Shown: positions 48,029 to 59,586, counted from the first letter of the stretch. The stretch: DNA of 64,000 bases from Roseomonas sp. HF4 (GCF_005222755.1 NZ_STGD01000011.1:124001-188000), one strand, 5' to 3'. Notes: generated from the letters alone by a model not told the origin. Made by a program: numbers and translations.

Positions 48029-48045
48029 AGGGGCACGGCCCCTTT
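48029..48045 (+). terminator. Short hairpin with T-run after the MFS gene
   Basis: AGGGGC / GCCCCT with an ACG loop is followed by TT; it lies 8 bases past the stop, facing convergent acnA. Confidence 0.45.
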
Positions 48046-48085
48046 CGGAACCGCGCCCCCGGCAGGCTCGTCGTGTCGGCCGGCG

Positions 48086-50782
<2,697 letters not shown>

Positions 50783-50883
50783 GGTCCGGGTGCCCTTCCT
50801 CGTCTGGGGCGGCCTTTCGCGGCCGCACAATGCGGCGGTTTAAAGCATGGCGACCGGCAACGGTCCATGGAGCGGGGGCGAAG

Positions 50884-51495
50884 TTGGACGAGGCGGCCGG
50901 AGCGGTTCTCGACGTGCGCGACCTGGCTTGTCTGCGGGGGGACCGAGCGGTCTTCACAGGGCTTTCCTTTTCCTTGCCGGAAGGGTCCGCGCTGCTGCTG
51001 ACCGGGGCGAACGGCGCCGGGAAATCCACCCTGCTGCGCATCCTCGCGGGCCTGCTGCGCCCGGCGGAAGGCGGCGTCTTCTGGCGCGGGGAGGACACTG
51101 CCGCCGAACCCGCCGCCCATGCCGCCCGGCTGCGCTACCTCTCGCACCAGGATGCGCTCAAGCCGTCGCTTACGGTGGCCGAGAACCTCGAGTTCTTCGC
51201 CCGCCTGTGGGGCGGCGCGGTGGCGCCGGCGCTGGCCGCCCTGGCGCTGGCGCCGCTGGCGGACCTGCCGGCGCGCGTCCTGTCCTCCGGCCAGAAGCGG
51301 CGGCTGGCGCTGGCCCGGCTGGCGCTGGCGCCGGCGCCGCTCTGGCTGCTCGACGAGCCGACCACGGGTCTCGATGCCGCCTCGGTCGAGCGGCTCGGCC
51401 CGCTGCTCGCGGCCCATCGTGCTGGGGGGGGGATCGTCGTGGCCGCGACGCATATCCCGCTACCGCTCGCGGCGCCCCTGGAGCTGCGGCTGTGA
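50884..51495 (+). CDS. ccmA: Cytochrome c biogenesis ATP-binding export protein CcmA
   Basis: This ABC ATPase of about 203 residues energises heme handling in system I cytochrome c maturation, together with CcmB. Walker A is TGANGAGKST, the signature LSSGQKRRLALARLA, and Walker B WLLDEPTTGLD. The TTG at 50884 gives the family-typical length; an ATG at 50830 would add 18 basic residues with no family match. Its stop overlaps the GTG of ccmB. No ccmC or ccmD follows, so the rest of the system lies elsewhere. Confidence 0.9.
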   Translation: MDEAAGAVLDVRDLACLRGDRAVFTGLSFSLPEGSALLLTGANGAGKSTLLRILAGLLRPAEGGVFWRGEDTAAEPAAHAARLRYLSHQDALKPSLTVAENLEFFARLWGGAVAPALAALALAPLADLPARVLSSGQKRRLALARLALAPAPLWLLDEPTTGLDAASVERLGPLLAAHRAGGGIVVAATHIPLPLAAPLELRL

Positions 51496-52151
51496 GGGCC
51501 TTCGCCGCGCTGCTCGGCCGCGAGATCCGGCTCGCGCTGCGGCATCCGGCGGATACGCTGGCGGCAGTGCTGTTCTTCGTCCTGGTCTCGGCGCTGTTTC
51601 CCTTCGGCGTCGGCCCGGCGCCGGAGACGCTCGCGCGGCTGGCGCCCGGGGCGCTGTTCGCGGCGGCGCTGCTCGCGGCGCTGCTGCCGCTCGACCGCCT
51701 GTTCGGCGCGGATGCGGAGGACGGGACGCTCGACCAACTGCTGCTCTCGGGCCTGCCGCGCGGGGCCATCGCGGCGGCCAAGGCGCTCGGGCACTGGATC
51801 ACGACGGGCCTGCCGCTGCTGGCGGCGACGCCGGTGGCCGCGGCGCTGCTGAACCTGCCGGTCGCGGCCTGGGGCGCGGCGCTGGCGGCGCTGGCGCTGG
51901 CAACGGCTTTGCTCTCGCTGCTCGGCACGCTGGGCGCGGCGTTGACGCTCGGCGCGCGGCGCGGATCGGTGCTGCTGCCGCTGCTCGTGCTGCCGCTCGC
52001 GATCCCGGCGGTCATCTTCGGCGCGGCGGCGATCGAGGCGGCCGGCGCGGGGCTGTCCCCGGCGCCCTTCCTGATGCTGCTCGGCGCCGGCGTGTCGCTG
52101 GCGTTGCCCCTGGCGCCGCTGGCGGCCGGCGCGGCGCTGTCCGCGGAATGA
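51492..52151 (+). CDS. ccmB: Heme exporter protein CcmB
   Basis: This 219-residue inner-membrane protein has six transmembrane helices and is the permease partner of CcmA. Family features are the start RAFAALLGREIRLALRHPADTL, ADAEDGTLDQLLLSG after the second helix, and KALGHWITTGLPL. The GTG at 51492 overlaps the ccmA stop (GTGA), so the two proteins are translated together. It is followed by a 400-base gap, so ccmA-ccmB appear to form a two-gene unit here. Confidence 0.92.
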   Translation: MRAFAALLGREIRLALRHPADTLAAVLFFVLVSALFPFGVGPAPETLARLAPGALFAAALLAALLPLDRLFGADAEDGTLDQLLLSGLPRGAIAAAKALGHWITTGLPLLAATPVAAALLNLPVAAWGAALAALALATALLSLLGTLGAALTLGARRGSVLLPLLVLPLAIPAVIFGAAAIEAAGAGLSPAPFLMLLGAGVSLALPLAPLAAGAALSAE

Positions 52152-52549
52152 AAGGCGGCAGCGCCGCGGAGGGACACCAAAACGCGATGTGAATCGCCGC
52201 ACCAGGGCACCGTCGAGATCGAGATAACAACAAGGTGATTTGTCGCAATAAATGAGATGGCTGTTGCCGGCCGAGAATTTCGATGGCCGATCACTCATTC
52301 CGGGCGCCGCAAGCCTCTGATATCGCGAAGCCTTCCCCGCACCACGGCAGGGCCGCACTGCCTCCGGGGCCGGCGCCATCGCCTGCGAAGACCCGAATCG
52401 CTCTACCGGCGGTCGCTGGCGCGACGCGCCGCCAACCGTGTAATGATTTGACTATGCAATGCTGATTCGCCTCCGTGAGACGGGCCTTGCATCGTCGCCG
52501 CCACCTCGGTAGCGCCGGGCCCAAGATTCGAGGGAAGGACACGTCGCCC
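52152..52549. other. Gap of about 400 bases with a possible promoter
   Basis: No gene is seen between ccmB and the small hypothetical gene. Two AT-rich patches stand out: one near 52219-52259 (AACAACAAGGTGATTTG onward) and TTGACT at 52448-52453 about 100 bases before the next start. The second could be a -35 element, but no good -10 follows at 17 bases. Confidence 0.35.
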
Positions 52550-52825
52550 GTGGCAACGCCCGACTCCGGTCCTCCGCCTGAGGACGTCATCATAACGCTG
52601 CGGCCCGCAGCCGGCGGCGCCAGCACGATCGAGATCGACCGCCTGCGGGACGGCTCCTATCGCGCGACGCACCGGGCCGGGCTCGGGTCCCTGGAGTTGT
52701 GCCGGACGGAAGACCTCGAGCGCCTGCTGCGGCAGCTGAACGAGGCGATGCTGACCGGCAGCCAGTCCAGCTACGTCGCGGCCGTGCGCAACCTGCACGC
52801 GCTGGAGCTGTCGCGCAGCGCCTGA
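52550..52825 (+). CDS. Small hypothetical protein
   Basis: This is a short protein of about 91 residues with no family I recognise. After a Pro-rich start (ATPDSGPPPEDV) it shows IITLRP, a strand IEIDRLRDGSYRATHRAG and an amphipathic helix LERLLRQLNEAML, then SSYVAAVRNLHALE. The alternation of charged and hydrophobic residues suggests a folded alpha/beta domain. The GTG at 52550 is a tentative start; an ATG at 52475 would add an Arg-rich leader. Strong third-position G/C bias supports coding. It converges on gpsA. Confidence 0.6.
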   Translation: MATPDSGPPPEDVIITLRPAAGGASTIEIDRLRDGSYRATHRAGLGSLELCRTEDLERLLRQLNEAMLTGSQSSYVAAVRNLHALELSRSA

Positions 52826-52834
52826 CCGCCGTGG

Positions 52835-53812
52835 CTATTCCGCACGCTGCGGCCGCGCGAGCAGCCGCGCGATCGCCTCGGGGACCGTGATCCGCTCGGC
52901 CACGAGGTCGGCCACCGCGGAACAGATCGGCAGTTCCACCCCGACCATCGCCGCTCGCGCCACGATCGCAGGCGCCGTTGCCACTCCCTCGGTCACGCCG
53001 GCCCGCGCGGACAGCACATCCGCCAGCCTCTCCCCGCGCCCGAGCGCGACGCCGAGGGACGTGTTCCGGCTGCCCATGCCCGACGCCGTCAGCACCAGGT
53101 CGCCGAGGCCGGCCAGCCCGGCCGCCGTATCCGCCCTTCCACCCAGCGCCACCGCCAGGCGCGACAGCTCCGCGAGCCCGCGCGTGACCAGCGCGGCCCG
53201 CGCATTCTCCCCCAGCCCTGCGCCGATCACCGCGCCTGCCGCGATCGCAACGACGTTCTTCGCCGCCCCGCCCACCTGCGCCCCCACCGGGTCCTGCCCG
53301 GCATAGAGCCGGAAGACCGGCGAGCCGAGCAGCGCCAGGCCGGCGTCGCGCAGCGGGGCATGCGCGGACGCGACCACCGCAGCCGCCGGCAGGCCGCGCG
53401 CGATCTCATGCGCGAAATTGGGGCCCGACAGGACGCCGGCCGCGAGGCTGGGCCGGAGCGCGGCCACCACCTCGAGCGGCAGGCGCAGCGTCGCGGCCTC
53501 CACGCCCTTGGCGCAGACGAGCAGCGGCACCGGACGCACCGGCAGGGCGCCGAGCACGCCGGCCAGCGCTTGCGCCGGCACCACGAGCAGCGCGAGTGCC
53601 GCGCCGTCGAGCGCCGCCGCGGCGTCGGCCGTCACCGCCACGGCCTCGGGCAGCGCCACGCCGGGAAGGTAGCGGGCATTCTCGCGCGTGGCGGCGATGA
53701 CCGCGGCGCGGTCGGGATCGCGCGCCCAGAGCACCGCCTCGCGTCCGGCACGGGCGGCCTGGATCGCCAGCGCGGTGCCCCAGGCGCCGGCGCCGAGCAC
53801 GGCGACCTTCAT
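52835..53812 (-). CDS. gpsA: Glycerol-3-phosphate dehydrogenase [NAD(P)+]
   Basis: This 325-residue cytoplasmic enzyme reduces dihydroxyacetone phosphate to sn-glycerol 3-phosphate for phospholipid synthesis. The NAD-binding motif is VLGAGAWGTALA. The catalytic lysine is in AKNVVAIAAG, and the C-terminal domain has TASGMGSRNTSLG. Length is normal. Repeat copy E lies just upstream, between it and rlmJ on the same strand. It converges on the small hypothetical gene. Confidence 0.95.
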   Translation of the reverse strand: MKVAVLGAGAWGTALAIQAARAGREAVLWARDPDRAAVIAATRENARYLPGVALPEAVAVTADAAAALDGAALALLVVPAQALAGVLGALPVRPVPLLVCAKGVEAATLRLPLEVVAALRPSLAAGVLSGPNFAHEIARGLPAAAVVASAHAPLRDAGLALLGSPVFRLYAGQDPVGAQVGGAAKNVVAIAAGAVIGAGLGENARAALVTRGLAELSRLAVALGGRADTAAGLAGLGDLVLTASGMGSRNTSLGVALGRGERLADVLSARAGVTEGVATAPAIVARAAMVGVELPICSAVADLVAERITVPEAIARLLARPQRAE

Positions 53813-53822
53813 GGCGTCGCGG

Positions 53823-53847
53823 CCGGGGGAGGATGAACCTCCCCCGG
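53823..53847. repeat. Dispersed hairpin repeat, copy E
   Basis: A perfect 10-bp stem (CCGGGGGAGG / CCTCCCCCGG) with an ATGAA loop lies between rlmJ and gpsA, both on the minus strand. Its GGGGGAGG arm matches the second hairpin of copy A. Confidence 0.65.
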
Positions 53848-53894
53848 GCCCCCTCCCTTCTCTGGGACTCCGCCCTTGACGGCGGCCGGGATCG

Positions 53895-54719
53895 TCATTC
53901 CGGGCAGATCCTTGTCACGGCAGTGCCGGCGCCGGGCTCGGTCTCCAGCGCGGCCAGGAGGGACGAAAGCAGCGGCAGGGCCGCGGCCTCGAAGCCGAAG
54001 GGGGGGTTCACGACAAGCAGTCCGCTGCCGTTCAGGCGGCGCGGGTCGGTCGGTTCGCGCAGCCACATCTCGGCCGCCACCACGTCGCGCAGGCCGGCGA
54101 CGCGCAATGCATCGTGGAAGTCGCGCACCGGCGCACGATGCTTGACCGGATACCAGGCAGCCAGGACGCCGGCGCGGAAGCGGCGGTTGAGCTCGACCAG
54201 GGCATCGACCAGCCGGGCGAATTCCTCCTCCTGCTCGAAGGGCGGGTCGATCAGGACCAGGCCGCGCTTCTCGGGGAAGGGAGTGAGGGCGCGGATCGCC
54301 TCCCAGGCGTCGCGCCGGTGCACGGCCACCTGGCTGTCGCGGGCGAACTGAGCGCGCAGCGCGGCATGGTCCTCGGGGTGCAGCTCGCAGCAGGCGAGCC
54401 GGTCGCCCTCGCGCAGCGCGGCGCGAATCAGCAGCGGCGAGCCCGGATAGCGCGGCGGGAAGCCCTGCGCGGCCAGCGCCGCGACGAAGGGGGCGAGCGG
54501 TCCTGCCGCGACGCCCTGCAGGCGGAGCGCGCCCTGCGCCGCCTCCCCCGTGCGCAGCGCCTCCGCCGCGCCGAGGTCGTAGGCGCCGCGACCGGCATGG
54601 GTGTCCAGCACGGCGAAGGGCGCGGGCTTGCGGCAGAGCGCGTCCAACAGCAACAGCAGCAGCGCGTGCTTGAGGCAGTCCGCGTGGTTGCCGGCGTGGA
54701 AGGCATGGCGGTAGTTCAT
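53895..54719 (-). CDS. rlmJ: 23S rRNA (adenine(2030)-N6)-methyltransferase RlmJ
   Basis: This 274-residue SAM-dependent methyltransferase modifies A2030 of 23S rRNA. The RlmJ start MNYRHAFHAGNHADCLKHA is well conserved, and a motif I-like DTHAGRGAYDLG follows. The catalytic DPPFEQ motif (N6-adenine type) lies near residue 160. The length matches the family. The gene is a single unit, with gpsA downstream beyond a repeat, and the alginate-lyase-fold gene divergent from it. Confidence 0.93.
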   Translation of the reverse strand: MNYRHAFHAGNHADCLKHALLLLLLDALCRKPAPFAVLDTHAGRGAYDLGAAEALRTGEAAQGALRLQGVAAGPLAPFVAALAAQGFPPRYPGSPLLIRAALREGDRLACCELHPEDHAALRAQFARDSQVAVHRRDAWEAIRALTPFPEKRGLVLIDPPFEQEEEFARLVDALVELNRRFRAGVLAAWYPVKHRAPVRDFHDALRVAGLRDVVAAEMWLREPTDPRRLNGSGLLVVNPPFGFEAAALPLLSSLLAALETEPGAGTAVTRICPE

Positions 54720-54801
54720 CGCCGCGCGTCATCGCGCGCCGCGCCGCGATGCGCAACGCCGGAGATGGACGCGCCGCGCGGGGGCCTGCGATGCTCGGCC
54801 G

Positions 54802-55908
54802 ATGCGCCGGCGGTCCGTGCTTGCCTCGCTGCTTCTCCCCGCCGTGCCGGCGCGCGCGCAGGCGCGCCTGGCCGCGCCCTTCGACGCGACGGCGATCCGC
54901 GCCGCGGCGACGCGTCCCGCTGCGGCCCAGGCCTGCCTGTCAGTCCCGGACCCGGTGCACAGCCTCGAGCTTCCCCGCTTCTACACCGATGCGGCGGCGA
55001 CCATCGCGGACCCGGCGCTGCTCGCGGCCGAGAATGCCGCGGCGAAGCCTCTGGGCGACTGGCTGCAGGCGGTCCAGCGCGGGGCCGAGGACTGGCTGCG
55101 CGGCGGCGCGCCGGCGGCGGCGGGCTGCGCGCTCGCGTCGCTCGACGCCTGGGCGCGGGACGGCGCGCTGCTCGGCACCTTCAACAACCAGGGGGCCTAC
55201 CGGCGCAAATGGACGCTCGCGGGCGCCGCCATCGCCACCCTGGCGATCCGCGATGCGCCGGGGCTCGATGCCGCCGCGATGTCCCGCGTGACAGGCTGGC
55301 TCGGTGCGGTCGCCCGGCGCGTGCAGCCACCCTATGGCCGGATTCGCCCGGGCGGGGCGCTCACCTCCACGCGGAACAACCACGCCACCTGGGCGGGCCT
55401 CGCGGTCGCGGCCGCCGGGGTCGCTGCGGGCGATCGCACGTTGCTCGACTGGGGTATCGCGCGCCTGTCCCTGACCCTCGCGGAGGTCGATGCGGACGGC
55501 GCCCTGCCGCAGGAGGTCAGGCGCGGGAAGATGGCGCTGAACTACCACCTGTTCACGCTCCGGGCGCTCGCGCCGCTGCTCAGGATCGCGGAGGCGAACG
55601 GGCATGCGATGCGGCCGGAGGAGGATGCGGCGCTCGGGCGCCTCGTCGCGTTCACCGTCGCCTCGATGGTGGATCCTGGCCGCATGGCCGCGATCGCCGG
55701 CGTGCCGCAGGGCCACCTGACCGAGGACCCGCGCTTCGACGACCGGACCCGCTACGCCCGCGCGGCGCAGGGGCTTGAGGCCCTGCAGGGCCGGCGGCCG
55801 GACCCCGCGCTCGAGCCGCTGCTCGCCGCGCATCGTCCCTTCAGGGCGCCCTGGATGGGCGGCAATGTCTCGCTGCTCTGGGGGCCGCGCGCGGCAGCAT
55901 CGCGCTGA
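54802..55908 (+). CDS. Exported alginate lyase-fold protein (PL5-like)
   Basis: This 368-residue protein has an N-terminal Arg-rich signal (MRRRSVLASLLLPAVPARAQA). The remainder matches the alpha/alpha-toroid alginate lyase domain of family PL5 (AlgL). NNQGAYRRKW and TSTRNNHATWAG resemble the Asn-His catalytic region, and KMALNYHLF the Tyr-containing helix. PL5 enzymes cleave poly-mannuronate in the periplasm. No alginate synthesis genes are near, so another uronic-acid polymer may be the substrate. It is convergent with the CHAP lipoprotein gene. Confidence 0.78.
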   Translation: MRRRSVLASLLLPAVPARAQARLAAPFDATAIRAAATRPAAAQACLSVPDPVHSLELPRFYTDAAATIADPALLAAENAAAKPLGDWLQAVQRGAEDWLRGGAPAAAGCALASLDAWARDGALLGTFNNQGAYRRKWTLAGAAIATLAIRDAPGLDAAAMSRVTGWLGAVARRVQPPYGRIRPGGALTSTRNNHATWAGLAVAAAGVAAGDRTLLDWGIARLSLTLAEVDADGALPQEVRRGKMALNYHLFTLRALAPLLRIAEANGHAMRPEEDAALGRLVAFTVASMVDPGRMAAIAGVPQGHLTEDPRFDDRTRYARAAQGLEALQGRRPDPALEPLLAAHRPFRAPWMGGNVSLLWGPRAAASR

Positions 55909-55910
55909 CG

Positions 55911-56402
55911 CTACCGCGCCTCCGCCATCAGCCGGCCGCCATGGATGAAGCCGTAGGTCGGGAAACTCGTCTGGCCGAGGTCGTTCACCGGCGGATACCA
56001 CACCCGCACCAGCGACCAGTCGTTGCGCGGCGAGACGTCCATCACCGGCTGGTCGCGCGCGACCCGCCCGCGATTTCGACCGGTGGCCCAGTTCGCGTGG
56101 TCCACCCGGATCTCGCGGCTGTTCACGACGCGCGTGACGACCGAGAGGTGCCCCGAGCGGTTGCGGCTGGTGCGCATGAAGACCAGCACGGCGCCGACCC
56201 GCGGGCTGCGGGACCGGTCGTAGCGGCCGGACTGCGCCGCCGCGTCCCACCATTGCCAGGCATCCCCCTGGAGTTCGATGCCCGACCGCGCGCGCGCGTA
56301 TGGCACGCAGGACGTGTCGCCGCCGGCGTAGCCGGGCACCCAGGCGCGTTGTGTCGACCCCCCGCAGGCTGCCACCACCAGCAGCCCGAGCAGCGCGATC
56401 AT
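55911..56402 (-). CDS. CHAP-domain lipoprotein (putative peptidoglycan amidase)
   Basis: This 163-residue protein starts with a short lipoprotein signal (MIALLGLLVVAAC) and a CHAP-like cysteine peptidase domain. The nucleophilic Cys lies in DTSCVPYARA, the His in SGHLSVVTRV, and an Asn/Asp-containing segment in DHANW. CHAP enzymes cut peptide cross-links or amide bonds in peptidoglycan. The ATG at 56402 gives a good lipobox; a TTG at 56438 is an alternative start. The gene is isolated between the alginate lyase gene and the TRAP genes. Confidence 0.8.
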   Translation of the reverse strand: MIALLGLLVVAACGGSTQRAWVPGYAGGDTSCVPYARARSGIELQGDAWQWWDAAAQSGRYDRSRSPRVGAVLVFMRTSRNRSGHLSVVTRVVNSREIRVDHANWATGRNRGRVARDQPVMDVSPRNDWSLVRVWYPPVNDLGQTSFPTYGFIHGGRLMAEAR

Positions 56403-56479
56403 GCGAAGCACGACCCCGAACCCCCTGATTCCCCTCAAATCATTTTAGGGGAACTCAGTCCGGATGTGGAGCCTTTCCG

Positions 56480-57805
56480 TCACCAGCCGATCGCCTTCGG
56501 CAACCAGGTCGCCAGCGCGGGGAAAAAGAAGACGGCGACCACGCCCAGGATCTGCAGCAGCACGAAGGGGACCGCGCCGCGGTAGATGTCGCCGGTCGCG
56601 ACCTCGGGCGGCGCGGCGCCGCGCAGGAAGAACAGCGCCCAGCCGAAGGGCGGCGTCAGGAAGGATGTCTGCAGGTTCACGCAGATCAGCATCGCGAGCC
56701 ACACCGGGTCCACCCCCGCCTGCGCGAAGACCGGCAGGAACAAGGGCACCGCGATGTAGGAGATCTCGATCCATTCCAGGAAGAAGCCGAGCACGAAGAT
56801 CAGCAGCATCAGGAACCAGATGTCGGCCGCGACGCCGCCGGGGAGGAACTCGAACAGGTCGTGGATCAGCGCCTCCCCCTGCAGGCCGCGGAAGGCCAGG
56901 GCGAAGACCTGCGCGCAGATCAGGATGAACATCATCATGGCCGTGATGCGCGCGGTGGCGCCGGCGGTGTCCCAGATGAGGCGCGGGGACAGCCGCCCGC
57001 CCAGCGCGCAGACCACCATGGCGCCGAGCGCGCCCATCGCCGCCGCCTCTGTCGGCGCCGCGACGCCGCCGATGATCGACCCCAGCACCGCCACCACCAG
57101 GCCGAGCGGCGGCAGCACCACCTTGAGCAGCCGCCACCACAATTCGCGCGCGGAGATCTGCGCGCGCGTGTCCGCCGGCACCGCGGGCACCATCTCGGGC
57201 CGCACCATGCCCAGCACGAGCAGGTAGATCACGTAGAAGGCCGCCAGCAGCAGCCCGGGGAAGACCGCGGCGGCGAACAGCGTGCCGACCGACAGGTTCA
57301 TGATGTCGGCCAGCAGGATCAGGATGAGCGAGGGCGGGATGATCTGCCCGAGCGTGCCCGAGGCGCAGATGATCCCGGACGCCACCCCCTTGTCGTAGCC
57401 TGCGCGCAGCAGCGCCGGCATGGTCAGCAGTGCCAGCGTGACCACCGTGGCGCCCACGATGCCGGTGGTGGCGCCCATCAGCACGCCGACCAGCACGAGC
57501 CCGATGCCCAAGCCCCCGCGCAGCCCGCCGGCGAGGCGGCCCACCACCTCCATCAGGTCCTCGGCCATGCGCGACTTCTCGAGCATCACGCCCATGAAGA
57601 CGAACAGCGGGATGGCCAGCAGCGTGTAGTTCGTGACCGTGCCGAAGATGCGGTGCGGCAGCAGGTTGAACAGCAGCGGCCCGAAGCCGATCAGGCCGAA
57701 GGTGAAGCCCGAGACGGCGAGCGTCAGCGCCACCGGCACGCCCGCCATCAGCAGCACGAAGAAGGAGAAGAGCATCGCGATGGCGAGCACTTCGGTGAAG
57801 GGCAT
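56480..57805 (-). CDS. TRAP transporter large permease (DctM)
   Basis: This 441-residue DctM-type protein has about twelve transmembrane helices and forms the transport channel of a TRAP carboxylate importer driven by a sodium gradient. Family features are GVPVALTLAVSGFTFG at the start, GIVGATVVTLALLTMPALL and the repeat SGTLGQIIPPSLILI. It ends the three-gene TRAP set with the small permease and periplasmic receptor upstream on the same strand. The 21-base spacing to the small permease gene fits an operon. Confidence 0.93.
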   Translation of the reverse strand: MPFTEVLAIAMLFSFFVLLMAGVPVALTLAVSGFTFGLIGFGPLLFNLLPHRIFGTVTNYTLLAIPLFVFMGVMLEKSRMAEDLMEVVGRLAGGLRGGLGIGLVLVGVLMGATTGIVGATVVTLALLTMPALLRAGYDKGVASGIICASGTLGQIIPPSLILILLADIMNLSVGTLFAAAVFPGLLLAAFYVIYLLVLGMVRPEMVPAVPADTRAQISARELWWRLLKVVLPPLGLVVAVLGSIIGGVAAPTEAAAMGALGAMVVCALGGRLSPRLIWDTAGATARITAMMMFILICAQVFALAFRGLQGEALIHDLFEFLPGGVAADIWFLMLLIFVLGFFLEWIEISYIAVPLFLPVFAQAGVDPVWLAMLICVNLQTSFLTPPFGWALFFLRGAAPPEVATGDIYRGAVPFVLLQILGVVAVFFFPALATWLPKAIGW

Positions 57806-57826
57806 GGTCGGCGATCCGTGAGGGGG

Positions 57827-58336
57827 TCAGGCGCGGCGGAAGCGCGCGCAGGCGGAGAGGATCTCGGCGGCGTATTGCAGCGCCAGCAGCACGAAGCCCG
57901 CGGGAATCAAGCCCTTCAGCACCCAGCGATAGGGAATGCCGCCGGGATTGGCCGAGCCTTCCGCATTCGCGAAGGACTGCGCTACGTATTTCCAGGACAG
58001 CCACGTGATCGCCATGGCAATGACCAGGCCGAGGATGCAGGCGAGGATGTCCGCCACCGCCTTGGCGCGCGGCGGGAAGCGTTCATACAGGACGTCGACG
58101 CGGACATGCTCGCCACGTTTCAGCGCCCAGACCATGCCGAACAGCGCGATCGGCGCCATCAGGTGCCATTCCAGCTCCTGCGCCCAGACCGAGCCGAGCG
58201 AGAAGCCGTAGCGCAGCAGCACGTTCGCCGACATGACGACAACGAGGGCGAGAACCGCAAGCGCCGAGAGCGCGCCCGCGACCTCCGCCGCGCGGCCCAG
58301 GCGCCGCGCGGCGTCGTCCATCCTCTCCGCGGTCAC
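57827..58336 (-). CDS. TRAP transporter small permease (DctQ)
   Basis: This 169-residue DctQ-type protein has four transmembrane helices and pairs with the large permease. Features include VMSANVLLRYGFSLGSVWAQELEWHL and RGEHVRVDVLYERFPPRAKAV, the usual second-helix and loop motif. Its start overlaps the stop of the receptor gene (ATGA), so the components are coupled. The order receptor, small permease, large permease is standard for TRAP systems. Confidence 0.93.
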   Translation of the reverse strand: MTAERMDDAARRLGRAAEVAGALSALAVLALVVVMSANVLLRYGFSLGSVWAQELEWHLMAPIALFGMVWALKRGEHVRVDVLYERFPPRAKAVADILACILGLVIAMAITWLSWKYVAQSFANAEGSANPGGIPYRWVLKGLIPAGFVLLALQYAAEILSACARFRRA

Positions 58337-59409
58337 GCCGGGCGGATCTTGGTGTGGTAGGGCACTTCCGAATAGCGCGACCAGGCGTCGAACTTCGCCT
58401 TGTAGGCCATGTAGCTGTCATGCACGCGCCTGGTCACCGCATCGCGCGCGACGGCGGCGTCCAGCACCTTCGCCGTTTCCTCGCGCAGGCGCGCGACGAT
58501 CGCGTCGGGCAGTTCCTTCGCCTCGACGCCGTGGTTGCGGATCAGGTCGTCCATCGCCTCGGCGTTGTTCTTCTGGCACCAGGCCTCAGAAATGACGTTG
58601 CAGGCGGCGACCGCGTTCTCGACGATCGCCTTGAGGTCGGCCGGCAGGCGCGCCCAGGCGGCCTTGTTGATGATGAGCTCCGAGGCCGTGGCCGTCTCGT
58701 GCCAGCCGGTCGTGTAATAGTGCTTGGCCACGCGGTGCAGGCCGAGCTGGCGGTCGAGATAGGGGCCGACGAATTCCGCGGCGTCGATCACGCCGCGCTC
58801 GAGCGCCGGGAAGATCTCCCCGCCCGGCAGCAGCCGTACATCGACGCCGAGCGACTGGTAGACGCGCCCCGCGAGCCCGGGGATGCGCATCTTGAGGCCG
58901 CGCAGATCCTCGACCGTCTCGATCGGGCGGCGGAACCAGCCCGTCATCTGCACGCCGGTATTGCCGCACAGGAACGGCACCAGGTTGAAGCGGTCATAGA
59001 CCTCCCGCCATAGGTCGAGGCCGTTGCCGTCGTACATCCAGCCGTTCAGCCCCTGGAAGTTCAGGCCGAAGGGCACGGCGGTGAAGTACTGCGCGGCGAA
59101 GGTCTTGCCGGTCCAGAAATACGCATTGGCGTAGTTCATCTCGACGATGCCGGAGGACACGGCATCGAAGCCCTCGGCGGCGGGGATCAGCTCGCCCGCG
59201 CCGAAGAACTGGATGCGGAGCCGGTTGTTCGACATCTTCTGGATGCGATCGATCAGGTCGCGCGCGGACCCCGGGCCGGTCGAATAGAAGGCGGATTGCG
59301 GACCGTAGAAGGACGTCATCCGCCAGGTGAAGGTGGTCTGCGCGGTGGCGACGGCCGGCACGGCCAGCGCCCCGCCGGCGGCGGCGCCGAAGAGTTTGCG
59401 GCGATTCAT
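58333..59409 (-). CDS. TRAP transporter substrate-binding protein (TakP-like)
   Basis: This 358-residue periplasmic receptor is preceded by a twin-arginine-like signal (MNRRKLFGAAAGGALAVPAVATA). The mature part begins FTWRMTSFYGPQ, and the EFVGPYLDRQLGLHRVAKHYYTTGWHE region resembles TakP, which binds 2-oxo acids with a metal ion. Thus a 2-oxo acid or similar carboxylate is a fair guess, not shown. The ATG at 59409 follows GGGGGCTCCCTCC on the minus strand. It heads the TRAP operon. Repeat copy B lies between it and the DUF35 gene. Confidence 0.92.
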   Translation of the reverse strand: MNRRKLFGAAAGGALAVPAVATAQTTFTWRMTSFYGPQSAFYSTGPGSARDLIDRIQKMSNNRLRIQFFGAGELIPAAEGFDAVSSGIVEMNYANAYFWTGKTFAAQYFTAVPFGLNFQGLNGWMYDGNGLDLWREVYDRFNLVPFLCGNTGVQMTGWFRRPIETVEDLRGLKMRIPGLAGRVYQSLGVDVRLLPGGEIFPALERGVIDAAEFVGPYLDRQLGLHRVAKHYYTTGWHETATASELIINKAAWARLPADLKAIVENAVAACNVISEAWCQKNNAEAMDDLIRNHGVEAKELPDAIVARLREETAKVLDAAVARDAVTRRVHDSYMAYKAKFDAWSRYSEVPYHTKIRPA

Positions 59410-59474
59410 GGAGGGAGCCCCCGGGTGTTGTTGGTCAGGCGACCAACAGCAAGGGGCGTGCCAGGAGAATGGGA

Positions 59475-59569
59475 GGAGAAGAGAACTTCTCCCCCAATGC
59501 CCCCTCAACCTTCTTTGCGAGCCTTGGGCTGCGCCAGGGTCGGGGGAGAAGCTCCCTTCTCCCCCGACC
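59475..59569. repeat. Dispersed hairpin repeat, copy B
   Basis: Two hairpins flank a CCCCTCAACCTTCT segment. The first is GGAGAAG / CTTCTCC with an AGAA loop (59475-59492). The second is a 14-bp stem, GGTCGGGGGAGAAG / CTTCTCCCCCGACC, with a CTCC loop (59538-59569). It lies between the DUF35 gene and the TRAP receptor gene, both on the minus strand. Confidence 0.75.
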
Positions 59570-59586
59570 TGCCCAAAACCTGTGCG

